DNA from: an uncultured Acetatifactor sp.
GTDB taxonomy: Bacteria > Bacillota > Clostridia > Lachnospirales > Lachnospiraceae
Length of the DNA stretch: 10,227 nucleotides
NCBI RefSeq assembly: GCF_910585425.1
Contig: NZ_CAJUCP010000099.1
Location: forward strand, 1 to 10,227
Reading direction: 5' to 3'
Positions 1-6,523 of this stretch are shown here, piece by piece. How positions within the stretch are numbered: position 1 is the first letter of the stretch; every line of letters starts with the position of its first letter. Under the pieces are notes generated by a model that saw nothing but the letters and a program-made list of their open reading frames with translations, had not been told where the DNA came from and searched no databases. The translations under genes and the position numbers were made by a program.

Positions 1-57
1 CGCCCTTTTGGATTGGAATATTCAGGGTCGCATTGCTGTTCATTTGTCAAGGTGCTG

Positions 58-81
58 CGCGGCAATCAATTCATTACCGCG
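58..81 (-). other. Hairpin just after tRNA-Ser(GGA)
   Basis: A 24-base near-palindrome begins three bases beyond the tRNA discriminator base. On the minus strand CGCGG pairs with CCGCG, and the stem extends by about four more pairs (one G-U) around a six-base loop. No T-run follows, so it is not a canonical intrinsic terminator. It may instead mark or protect the precursor 3' trailer that RNase Z removes. Nothing else recognisable lies in positions 1-57. Confidence 0.4.
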
Positions 82-83
82 AA

Positions 84-172
84 CGGAGAAGGAGGGATTT
101 GAACCCTCGCGCCGCTATTAACGACCTGCACCCTTTCCAGGGGTGTCCCTTCGGCCTCTTGGGTACTTCTCC
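84..172 (-). tRNA. tRNA-Ser (anticodon GGA)
   Basis: The minus strand folds as an 89-base type II tRNA. The acceptor stem GGAGAAG pairs with CTTCTCC, with discriminator G at 84. The anticodon stem CACCC/GGGTG holds the seven-base loop CTGGAAA, giving anticodon GGA, which reads UCC and UCU. A long variable arm typical of serine tRNAs follows, then the T arm GAGGG-TTCAAAT-CCCTC. No CCA is encoded, so the 3' end is expected to be made by RNase Z plus CCA-adding enzyme. It is the second gene of a two-tRNA transcript, 48 bases after tRNA-Ser(UGA). A36 and A37 in the loop fit i6A-type, not t6A, modification. Confidence 0.97.
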
Positions 173-220
173 AAATAAGCTGATTCTAAATCGCTGTCTC
201 TGTATCCCTGTCCTTCTGAG

Positions 221-306
221 CGGAGAGAGTGGGATTCGAACCCACGCGCCCTTGCGGACAAACGGTTTTCAAGACCGCCTCGTTATGACCACTTCGATAT
301 CTCTCC
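221..306 (-). tRNA. tRNA-Ser (anticodon TGA/UGA)
   Basis: An 86-base type II tRNA on the minus strand. The acceptor stem GGAGAGA pairs with the TCTCTCC end, with discriminator G at 221. The anticodon stem GCGGT/ACCGT (one G-U pair) carries loop CTTGAAA, so the anticodon is UGA, reading UCA and neighbouring UCN codons. The long variable arm and T arm GTGGG-TTCGAAT-CCCAC are clear. CCA is not encoded. It is the promoter-proximal gene of the pair; its mature 5' end is about 30 bases downstream of a near-consensus sigma-A -10 box, leaving a short leader for RNase P. Confidence 0.97.
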
Positions 307-336
307 AAGCGAGCCGCTCTCTCAACGGCAAAAACT

Positions 337-365
337 ATTCTAGCAAAAAGATTGGAATCTGTCAA
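337..365 (-). promoter_or_regulatory. Sigma-A promoter of the serine tRNA pair
   Basis: On the minus strand a perfect -35 box TTGACA (360-365) is followed after exactly 17 bases by -10 box TAGAAT (337-342, one mismatch to TATAAT). The start site would fall near 330, about 25 bases before tRNA-Ser(UGA). The region immediately upstream (369-394) carries three 7-base A-tracts at 9-10 base intervals, which fits an UP-element or curved-DNA activator of a stable-RNA promoter. Confidence 0.85.
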
Positions 366-396
366 CAGTTTTTTTCACTTTTTTTCATTTTTTTCC

Positions 397-441
397 AAAG
401 TCCCCATTTTCAGCCTGAAACAGACCGAAAATGGGGACTTT
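397..441 (-). repeat. 15-bp perfect inverted repeat after the anti-sigma gene
   Basis: Positions 397-411 and 427-441 are perfect reverse complements of 15 bases around a 15-base loop, whose centre can add three more pairs (CTG-TTT-CAG). It lies 23 bases beyond the anti-sigma stop codon, so in that mRNA it would form a very stable 3' hairpin. The stem ends in only three U residues and is followed by an A-rich, not T-rich, stretch, so it is not a textbook terminator. A separate 10-base palindrome (444-453) lies between it and the stop. Likely roles are an atypical transcript end or a short dispersed repeat. Confidence 0.6.
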
Positions 442-463
442 TGGCCCCGGGGCTATCGTTTTG

Positions 464-1741
464 TCATTCCCCCATGATTGCCACGCCGTCCAGCAGGACT
501 CTGACGATGGCGTCCGGATCGATGGCGGTGTCGAAGGAAGCCCTCATGTCCACATCCAGTTTCCCCGAACCGTACCCCATGGAGCTCAGCAGCACCGTGG
601 CCTGCGTCTGCGTCCCGTCCTGGAAGACGATGGTGATGTCATGTTCTCTGCCCATTCCCCATATGGAGGAAATCTCTCCCTCATATGTCCCGTACAGGGT
701 CAGATAGACCGTCATGGGGGACACATAGACATCGTACCGGTCGAAATGCACCTGATCCTCCGTCTTGTCCAGCGCTCCGCTCAGCGCGAGCCCGTAATCT
801 CCGCTGCGCTGTATTTCAATAGAGGTCTTATAGAAGCCGCTCTGGACATCCTCATCCGGAATCTCCACAAACCGGAAGGACTCCCCCTGGTCTTCCACGG
901 CCGGCGCTTCATGGTAATAGCTCTCCGCGTACAGGGTATAGGTTCCGGGCGCATAGTCCGCTTTCCCCAGCTGCGTGATGATGCAGAGCTCCTGGTTCTC
1001 CTCCAGTTCATATCCACATCCCTCCGGCAGATTGTTCCACCGGAACGTATCTCCGAAGCCGCTCTTCATCAGCATCCTGTCCGAGTCTATGTCCTCCCCC
1101 GCCAGGCCCTCCTTCCATTGACCCAGGTAGTTATTGTCGATGCTCACATTTACCGTGAGGTACTGATCCGTCTTCTTTGTCAGGATATAGCTGGCGGTCA
1201 TTTCCCGTCCGGCACAGGTGGTCTCCAGCAGTTCGATGGAGAACAGCTCATTGTCCATGACGATTTCCCCATATCGCCCCCGGGGGACTGTCTCTGCGCT
1301 TGCCTCAGCCCCGTCTGCCGCTCCCTGGGGCTCCTCTCCCGTCTCCGTCTGCGCCTCCGAGGCGGAAAAGCTGGCATCCAGGATCTCCCCGTAGATGTCA
1401 GGCCGCTGCTGGGCCTGGGGCACGGGAAGGGCGGAATCGTCCCTGGTGGCGAAGATGTCCCGCAGAGGGGTGTGGTCCATCAGATATCCCGCCCCCACGT
1501 ACATGGTGCTCATGACAAGGAGCGCCGCTGCCGCAGGCACCGCTGCCCTTCTCCACGCCGAATGTCCTCTTTTCCTGTTCCTGCCATTTCCCATATCCAT
1601 ACCTCCTTCTGTCCCGGCGCCTGTACGGCTCATGGCCCGATGGCCTGCCTTCTCCGGATTCCCCTCCAGAATCGCCCTGCGCATCCCCTCGCTTACCGTC
1701 ACGCAAGACATCAAATCGTCAACATTTTCTCTGAATTCCAT
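464..1741 (-). CDS. Putative membrane-anchored anti-sigma factor (425 aa)
   Basis: Residues 1-60 form a short, charged cytoplasmic region with a motif like the N-termini of clostridial DUF4179-type anti-sigma proteins. One hydrophobic segment spans about residues 66-86 after an Arg/Lys-rich stretch, consistent with an inside-to-outside anchor. An acidic Ala/Ser/Glu-rich linker (about 100-155) leads to a roughly 270-residue, probably beta-rich extracellular domain that I do not recognise. No HxxxCxxC zinc motif is seen, so it is not a ZAS-type factor. The ATG follows the sigma-factor stop with no intervening base, with GGGAGGTG about seven bases ahead, so translation is probably coupled. The role, holding the neighbouring sigma factor at the membrane until a signal arrives, is inferred from position and topology, not from sequence identity. 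Confidence 0.75.
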   Translation of the reverse strand: MEFRENVDDLMSCVTVSEGMRRAILEGNPEKAGHRAMSRTGAGTEGGMDMGNGRNRKRGHSAWRRAAVPAAAALLVMSTMYVGAGYLMDHTPLRDIFATRDDSALPVPQAQQRPDIYGEILDASFSASEAQTETGEEPQGAADGAEASAETVPRGRYGEIVMDNELFSIELLETTCAGREMTASYILTKKTDQYLTVNVSIDNNYLGQWKEGLAGEDIDSDRMLMKSGFGDTFRWNNLPEGCGYELEENQELCIITQLGKADYAPGTYTLYAESYYHEAPAVEDQGESFRFVEIPDEDVQSGFYKTSIEIQRSGDYGLALSGALDKTEDQVHFDRYDVYVSPMTVYLTLYGTYEGEISSIWGMGREHDITIVFQDGTQTQATVLLSSMGYGSGKLDVDMRASFDTAIDPDAIVRVLLDGVAIMGE

Positions 1742-2320
1742 CTACAACACCTCCCAGACTTCCCGGGGCAGCTTTGCCCGAAGCTGTTCCCTGCCCCGCT
1801 TCAGCAGCGAGAACACCGTGCTCTCCTGCCTCCCCATGATCTTCGCGATCTCAGGAACCGGAAGTTCCTGGTAATAGTACAGCAGTATCACCAGCCTGTA
1901 TTTCTCCTTCAGCTCCATGATCTCCTTCATCAGATCCAAAGTGCGGTCCAGCCTCTCATATGCGTCCCTGTCCCCGCCTCCATTCTGCAGCCCTCTCTCC
2001 AGCACCTGGGTGACCTCCGTCATCTCCACCCGCTGCCGCCAGGCGGAGGACAGATAGCTTTTGCAGGTGTTGATGGCGATCCTGGTGATCCAGGTCTTCT
2101 CCGTGGCGCGGCCCTGGAATCCCTGATAGTGCCTCCACACCTTCAGATAGGTGTCCTGCACCGCGTCCTCCGCCAGGTAGGGATCGCGCAGGTAGAGGGT
2201 GCACAGGCGGAGTAGAGAGTCCCCGTATCTGTGGATCAGCAGCTCCATGCCCTCCTCTGTCAGCGCCTCCCGCTCCCGCTGTCCGGCAAACGTCAGCGCC
2301 ATGCTCTGTCCATGCCCCAT
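1742..2320 (-). CDS. ECF-type RNA polymerase sigma factor (192 aa)
   Basis: The protein has the two-domain layout of extracytoplasmic-function sigma factors and the usual length. Region sigma-2 spans about residues 25-95, with the acidic core-binding stretch AEDAVQDTYLKVW and the TWITRIAINTCKSYL segment. Region sigma-4 spans about 130-190, with YRLVILLYYYQELPVPEIA and the helix-turn-helix QESTVFSLLKRGREQL. It directs RNA polymerase to a small stress or envelope regulon. The start is set by GGAGGGAGAAA just before the ATG and by an in-frame upstream stop; Met7 is an alternative. Its gene abuts the probable anti-sigma gene. In the leader, a TGCAAG-18-TGTC pair (2378-2405) weakly resembles ECF promoters and could mean autoregulation. 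A 19-codon out-of-frame ORF with a strong ribosome site (2293-2352) overlaps the start. Confidence 0.92.
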   Translation of the reverse strand: MGHGQSMALTFAGQREREALTEEGMELLIHRYGDSLLRLCTLYLRDPYLAEDAVQDTYLKVWRHYQGFQGRATEKTWITRIAINTCKSYLSSAWRQRVEMTEVTQVLERGLQNGGGDRDAYERLDRTLDLMKEIMELKEKYRLVILLYYYQELPVPEIAKIMGRQESTVFSLLKRGREQLRAKLPREVWEVL

Positions 2321-2427
2321 TTTCTCCCTCCGTTTCCGTAGATATCACACATCCTTCCCGCCTCCTTTCAAACATTAGACAGGAGCAGACCTTTCTTTTC
2401 TTGCATGATTGGAAAATTTATTTTACG

Positions 2428-2468
2428 AAAAAAAGCCTGCGCCAAGTCTGTCCCAGGCGCGGGCTTTT
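2428..2468 (-). terminator. Intrinsic terminator after ispD
   Basis: Positions 2431-2443 and 2456-2468 are complementary over 13 bases (one C-A mismatch as minus-strand RNA, a G-U pair in plus-strand RNA) around a 12-base loop. On the minus strand the stem is followed by seven T residues (2434-2428). It starts 43 bases beyond the ispD stop and closes the long operon; the plus strand carries a weaker T-rich tail. Confidence 0.9.
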
Positions 2469-2510
2469 GTTTCTTGTTTCCGGCTTTCTTTTCTATATTT
2501 ATATATCAGC

Positions 2511-3272
2511 TTATTCTGTCGCGTTCTTATCAGGGAAATCCTCCCCCCCAAGCAGGCTTTCAGCCGTCCTCATATCCTCGGGCGTGGTTATCTTGATATT
2601 CCTGTAGGATGCCTCAACCAGCCTGACGTGTATCCCGGACATCTCCTCCACCACCATGGCGTCATCGGTTACCGACAGGGACTCCCCCGCTTCCAGCCTG
2701 GCGAAAAGCTCCCGGTACGCCTCCGTGATCAATGCCGTCTCAAAGACCTGGGGCGTCTGCACGGTCCAAAGACGGCTCCTGTCCGGAGTCTGGGCTACGA
2801 AGCCCTGGCCGTCCGCAATCTTGATGGTATCCTTCACCGGGACGGCTGCCACGCAGGCCCTGTATCTGCATGCCGCCTGATAGGTGGATTCTAAGAGGGC
2901 CTCTGTCAGGAAGGGCCGCGCCCCGTCATGGATGAAGACATATCCGTCCGCATTCGGTTTTGTCAGGCATCCCTCCGCCATGGCCCGAAGGGCGTTCCAG
3001 ACCGACTCGTAGCGCTCTCTCCCGCCTGCTATCACTGCGGAAACCTTCCGAAAGCCGTACCTCTCCAGGATGTCCTGCCGTACATAGGGGATGTCCTTCT
3101 CTCCTGTCACCAGCACGCAGTCATCGATTATGGCGGAGCGCTCCACCGCCTGCAGGGAGTACCAGAGGATGGGCCTTCCCCCCAATGTCATAAATTGCTT
3201 GGCCGTGCCGCTGCGCATCCTTTTCCCGCTGCCCGCAGCCAGCACCACAGCTGTACACCTTTTTTTTCCCAT
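2511..3272 (-). CDS. ispD: IspD, MEP cytidylyltransferase (253 aa)
   Basis: 2-C-methyl-D-erythritol 4-phosphate cytidylyltransferase joins CTP and MEP to give CDP-methylerythritol plus pyrophosphate, the third step of the cytosolic MEP isoprenoid pathway. Family motifs appear in order: the nucleotide-binding AAGSGKRM (12-19), KQF (25-27), IHDGARP (114-120), VPVKDTIK (144-151), QTPQVF (172-177) and TDDA (202-205). The length is close to the usual 230-240 residues, with a short acidic tail. The ATG at 3272 is preferred over upstream in-frame codons because AAAGGAAGAG lies seven bases ahead and the family N-terminus begins there. It is the last gene of the operon, 116 bases after tsaD, ending at a strong terminator. 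The gap has no evident promoter. Its product DMAPP also supplies tRNA i6A modification. Confidence 0.97.
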   Translation of the reverse strand: MGKKRCTAVVLAAGSGKRMRSGTAKQFMTLGGRPILWYSLQAVERSAIIDDCVLVTGEKDIPYVRQDILERYGFRKVSAVIAGGRERYESVWNALRAMAEGCLTKPNADGYVFIHDGARPFLTEALLESTYQAACRYRACVAAVPVKDTIKIADGQGFVAQTPDRSRLWTVQTPQVFETALITEAYRELFARLEAGESLSVTDDAMVVEEMSGIHVRLVEASYRNIKITTPEDMRTAESLLGGEDFPDKNATE

Positions 3273-3388
3273 ATTTAACTCTTCCTTTATTAGAACCGTC
3301 TCCTCTATCAGGCGATTCCCCAATCCCGCCTCCCCAAATTCTTTCCGGCTCCGGGAAAAGCATCCGCAAGTCCCCGGTTCTTCTGCCC

Positions 3389-4414
3389 TCAGAGCCTCAG
3401 GTTGGGCACGGCGTTCAGGTCGTAACCGCTGCGGATGCCTTTGAGGTACTCGTAATATCCCGCCGCGCCTATCATGGCAGCATTGTCCGTGCATAGCACA
3501 GGGGACGGGCAATAGAACCGGATATTCCGCCTCCCGCATGCCTCCTCGAAGGCGGCGCGCAGGGAAGAATTCGAGGCCACGCCCCCCGCGATGGCGAATT
3601 TATCGTAGCCGAACCTCCGCACCGCGTGCAGGGAATGCTCCACCAGCACGTCTATCACCGCTTTCTGGAAGGAAGCCGCCACATCCGCCTGGCACACCGG
3701 CTCCCCTTTCATCTGGCAGGAATTCAGGTAGTTCAGCACAGCGGATTTCAGGCCGCTGAAGCTGAAGTCGTATTCGTTCTCCGCTATCTTCGCCCTGGGG
3801 AAAGGAATGGCGTCCGGATCGCCCTCTTTGGAGAGCCTGTCTATCTTCGGCCCGCCGGGGTATCCGAGGCCGATGGCCCGGGCCACCTTGTCAAAGGCCT
3901 CCCCGGCGGCGTCGTCCCTGGTCATACCGATGATCTCATATACCCCGTAGTCCTTCACCGCCACCAGGTGGGAGTGGCCGCCGGAGGCCACCAGGCAGAT
4001 GAAGGGAGGCTCCAGCTCCCTGTATTCGATATAGTTGGCGCTGATATGGCCGCTGATATGGTGGACGCCTATCAGCGGGATCCCTGCGGCGAAGCTGACG
4101 GCTTTCGCCGCGGATACGCCCACCAGCAGCGCCCCCACCAGCCCGGGGCCATAGGTAACGGCAACGACATCAATGTCTTCCAATGTGGCGCCAGCCTGGG
4201 CAAGGGCCTCCTCTATGACCTGGTTGATTTTCTCGATATGCTTCCTGGAGGCAATCTCCGGCACCACGCCGCCGTACTGCGCATGGAGCGCAATCTGTGT
4301 GAAAATAACATTCGACAGCACCTCCCTGCCGTTTTTCACCACGGAAGCCGCTGTCTCGTCACAGGATGTCTCGATGGCAAGCACCAGGACATCCCCCTCA
4401 TGAACCTGTTCCAA
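3389..4414 (-). CDS. tsaD: TsaD, t6A threonylcarbamoyltransferase (341 aa)
   Basis: TsaD (Kae1/Gcp family) transfers the threonylcarbamoyl group from TC-AMP to A37 of tRNAs that read ANN codons, acting with TsaB and TsaE in the cytosol. The ASKHA fold is visible: VLAIETSCDETAASVV (10-26), HAQYGGVVPEIASRKH (44-59), the metal-binding HISGH (His119 and His123), ASGGHSH (143-149), the AGEAFDKVAR region (170-179), AIAGGVASN (274-282) and CTDNAAMIG with Asp310. Length is normal for the family. The start codon appears to be TTG, with GAGGGAG four bases ahead; the nearby ATGs are out of frame. It lies 86 bases after the one-TM protein and 116 bases before ispD. Its partner genes tsaE and tsaB are in the same series about 2.6 kb upstream. 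Confidence 0.97.
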   Translation of the reverse strand: MEQVHEGDVLVLAIETSCDETAASVVKNGREVLSNVIFTQIALHAQYGGVVPEIASRKHIEKINQVIEEALAQAGATLEDIDVVAVTYGPGLVGALLVGVSAAKAVSFAAGIPLIGVHHISGHISANYIEYRELEPPFICLVASGGHSHLVAVKDYGVYEIIGMTRDDAAGEAFDKVARAIGLGYPGGPKIDRLSKEGDPDAIPFPRAKIAENEYDFSFSGLKSAVLNYLNSCQMKGEPVCQADVAASFQKAVIDVLVEHSLHAVRRFGYDKFAIAGGVASNSSLRAAFEEACGRRNIRFYCPSPVLCTDNAAMIGAAGYYEYLKGIRSGYDLNAVPNLRL

Positions 4415-4500
4415 TTTTCTCCCTCATTCTGCCGCACAGGGGCTGCAATCCCCGCCCCCGGCGGCGCTTTCTGTAGCTTGACTCCGGCAGTCTGTCGCTG

Positions 4501-5091
4501 TCAGTCCGTCGGGTTCACATTCTGGGCCAGATCCCAGCCGTAAATCTTCCACCGCCTGTTCCCGTCCCTGCGCAGCAGATAGACCATGTCCACCAGATTG
4601 CTCTGGCCGCCGTCCAGGACGGTATAGATGCAGTGAATCCTGGCGAACTCGTATCCGTCCTCCGTAAAGGTATCCACATTGGCGCTGGAGGCCACGGAAG
4701 CCGCGGTAATCTGCCTGCTGTCCTCCTGGAAGGAGGTGATTTCGGACTTGAGGGCCAGCAGATGGTTGGTCACATCGTTGGCGGCCAGCAGCTCGTCATC
4801 GAAAAGGGTCCTGGCCTTCATGCCCAGCTGCTCTACCTCCTCGTCCACGCATTCCTGGGAATAGAGGCATTTCTGGATGTCTGCGTAATACTTCATCACT
4901 TCCTTGACCGTAGGGGGATAGTTATTCTCCAGGTCTCGGCTCAGCACAAGCTTCACCGCCGTCATGGCCGCCTCGTCCTCCGCCCCTCGGCTTTTATTCG
5001 AAAGATAGGCGAAATAGGCCACCACTGCCACTATCAGCACCAGAAAGATGATTGCTACTTTTGTCGTGTTTTTTGAGGTGTTTTTCTTCAT
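4501..5091 (-). CDS. One-TM anchored protein, Lachnospiraceae type (196 aa)
   Basis: I do not know the function. After a Lys/Thr-rich start there is a single membrane segment at about residues 12-30, then a soluble domain that should face outside. Features of that domain are a conserved-looking SRDLENNYPPTVKEVMKYY stretch (51-69), a helical middle (about 84-130), and a beta-rich end with LRRDGNRRWKIYGWDLA (173-189). Overall it resembles a cystatin/NTF2-like layout. From memory it matches the DUF6715 family of Lachnospiraceae, often found beside rnz and tsaD; that assignment needs a profile search. The ATG has GGAGGGGAGG six bases ahead. It begins 36 bases after rnz, so it is almost certainly co-transcribed. 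Two cysteines (75 and 81) lie close together and a third (154) sits in the C-terminal half. Confidence 0.85.
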   Translation of the reverse strand: MKKNTSKNTTKVAIIFLVLIVAVVAYFAYLSNKSRGAEDEAAMTAVKLVLSRDLENNYPPTVKEVMKYYADIQKCLYSQECVDEEVEQLGMKARTLFDDELLAANDVTNHLLALKSEITSFQEDSRQITAASVASSANVDTFTEDGYEFARIHCIYTVLDGGQSNLVDMVYLLRRDGNRRWKIYGWDLAQNVNPTD

Positions 5092-5127
5092 GCCTGCCTC
5101 CCCTCCGCCATGCGGACTTTCCTTTCC

Positions 5128-6039
5128 TTACTCCTCGTCAAAGTTCAGCTCCACAGTCCTGCCGTCCCTGGCCGCCACCGTATTCGGGAAAATCTTCCTC
5201 ACGTCCTTGAGATAGTCCTCCGGATGGGTCAGGGAGGGGCTGTAATGGGTGAGCCACAACTCCGGGACCTCCGCCGCCTTCGCTATCCTGGCGGCCTCGT
5301 ACATAGTCATATGCCTGTTCTCCCTGGCCTTGGCCAGCTTCTCCGGCTCGCCGTACATCCCCTCCAGAATCATCAGGTCGGATCCGGCACCGTTCCGGGC
5401 GATGGCCTCCACCGGTCTGGTGTCCGTACAGTAGGTCACCTTCAGACCCCTGCGGGGAGCCCCCAGCACCATGTCCGGCGTATAGGTTCTCCCGTCCTGT
5501 TCTATAACCTCGCCCTTCTGCAGTCTGCTCCAGAGCTTCATGGGAATCCCCTGCTCCAGGGCCCGCTCCCTGTCGAAGCGTCCAATCCTATCCACTGTCA
5601 TGGTATATCCATAGCATAATACGCTGTGGTTCACTTTAAAGGCCTTCAGCCGGAAACCCTCGAAGGAGAATTCCTGCTCCTCCTCGGTGATTTCCTGCAG
5701 CCGCACTTCAAAGGGGAGTTCCGGCGCGATGGTGCGCAAGGCATTGACCGTTCTGGTCAATCCTTTGGGGCCTATGAGCCGGAGCGGTTCCTTGCGCTCC
5801 GCGTTGCCCATGGTCAGGAGCATGCCCGGCAGCCCGCTGATATGGTCGGCGTGGTAATGCGTAAAGCAAATCACATCGATGGGATTAGGGCTCCAGCCCT
5901 TCTCCCGCATGGCAATCTGCGTGCCCTCCCCACAGTCAATCAGTATGCTTTTTCCATTGTACCGGAGCATCAGGGAAGTGAGCCATCTGTAGGGCAATGG
6001 CATCATCCCTCCTGTTCCCAGCAGACTAACATCCAGCAT
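5128..6039 (-). CDS. rnz: Ribonuclease Z (303 aa)
   Basis: RNase Z is the zinc-dependent endonuclease that cuts precursor tRNAs just after the discriminator base, needed for tRNAs lacking an encoded CCA. The metallo-beta-lactamase core is complete: HYHADH (61-66), VNHS (His138), CTDTRP with Asp206, and LTHYS (His265). Residues 151-185 (RIGRFDRERALEQGIP onward) form the flexible arm that grips the tRNA elbow, typical of the ElaC short form. Length matches the family. The ATG at 6039 is preceded by GAAGGG at six to seven bases. It sits between the zinc-ribbon gene (84 bases upstream) and the one-TM gene (36 bases downstream). The two tRNA-Ser genes in this window both lack CCA and are plausible substrates. 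Confidence 0.96.
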   Translation of the reverse strand: MLDVSLLGTGGMMPLPYRWLTSLMLRYNGKSILIDCGEGTQIAMREKGWSPNPIDVICFTHYHADHISGLPGMLLTMGNAERKEPLRLIGPKGLTRTVNALRTIAPELPFEVRLQEITEEEQEFSFEGFRLKAFKVNHSVLCYGYTMTVDRIGRFDRERALEQGIPMKLWSRLQKGEVIEQDGRTYTPDMVLGAPRRGLKVTYCTDTRPVEAIARNGAGSDLMILEGMYGEPEKLAKARENRHMTMYEAARIAKAAEVPELWLTHYSPSLTHPEDYLKDVRKIFPNTVAARDGRTVELNFDEE

Positions 6040-6123
6040 CTTGGTCCCTTCTTTTCTGAATTTCTTCTTTTCCGGCGCGCCCGCTTGCGGAAGCTATGTG
6101 CCCCTTCCAGGCTCCCGGTATCC

Positions 6124-6372
6124 TTACAAAAGCTCCAGCGCTTCGGACTCCTCCACCGGCACCGCGAACCGGGCCGTCCATTCCTCGTAGCAGTCCTCGC
6201 ACAGATCGAAATGCTGCGCCACGCCATCCCTGCGGCTGAAATACCCGAACACGGCGTCCCCGGCAAAGCAGAATTCCCTCAGATATCCGTTCTCCACCTT
6301 CAGAGGCCTGCCGCATTTGTTGCAGACCACCTTCATCAGCACTTTATCCTGTCCGTCCACGTATTTACGCAT
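6124..6372 (-). CDS. Small zinc-ribbon-like protein (82 aa), function unknown
   Basis: The protein has two CxxC pairs, Cys17/Cys20 (CNKCGRPL) and Cys58/Cys61 (CEDCYEEW), the spacing expected of a treble-clef or ribbon zinc site. Between them lies FAGDAVFGYFSRRDGVAQHFDLC, and the chain ends with an acidic tail. It has no signal peptide or membrane segment, so it is probably cytosolic. Short proteins of this layout occur beside rnz in Lachnospiraceae, but I know of no assigned role; RNA or ribosome contact is only a guess from its neighbours. The ATG at 6372 is chosen over an upstream in-frame codon because a GGGAGAAGAG stretch precedes it and the conserved part starts nearby. Gaps are 151 bases from rimI and 84 bases to rnz. 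Confidence 0.8.
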   Translation of the reverse strand: MRKYVDGQDKVLMKVVCNKCGRPLKVENGYLREFCFAGDAVFGYFSRRDGVAQHFDLCEDCYEEWTARFAVPVEESEALELL

Positions 6373-6474
6373 ACTCTCTTCTCCCTTCGCATGAACCTGC
6401 CGATAACCGCTGCCAGATCCGCCGAATACCACATTTTTTCGTTCCACCTGTGGCTGTCTGGCCGACCTGTAACC

Positions 6475-6480
6475 ATTATA
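6475..6480 (-). promoter_or_regulatory. Possible internal promoter -10 box
   Basis: In the 151-base gap between rimI and the zinc-ribbon gene, the minus strand carries a perfect TATAAT in an AT-rich patch (6475-6500) that stands out from the GC-rich surroundings. I find no good -35 box at 16-18 bases and no TGn extension, so this is a weak case for a secondary start serving the zinc-ribbon, rnz, tsaD and ispD genes. No terminator hairpin is visible in the gap. Confidence 0.35.
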
Positions 6481-6523
6481 CTAAAAATATACATAAATGC
6501 GTGTGGTAATTGCTGTCATTTTG

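Noticed and set aside
20..50. TTGACA on the minus strand after the tRNA genes
   Set aside because: No acceptable -10 box at 16-18 bases; the best candidate needs a 19-base spacer and has poor match.
58..81. Hairpin as an intrinsic terminator for the tRNA transcript
   Set aside because: The stem is good but no T-run follows it on the minus strand.
431..2215. Long plus-strand open frame of 594 codons opposite the sigma/anti-sigma genes
   Set aside because: It runs antisense to two well-supported genes, is rich in His/Pro/Leu/Arg as expected of a GC-rich shadow frame, and shows no domain or ribosome site.
3273..3539. N-terminal extension of IspD reaching into tsaD
   Set aside because: The extra 89 residues are a shadow of the tsaD 3' end and lack family similarity; the 3272 start has a good ribosome site.
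3626..4543. Plus-strand open frame of 305 codons opposite tsaD
   Set aside because: It is a shadow of the conserved tsaD gene with no recognisable motif.
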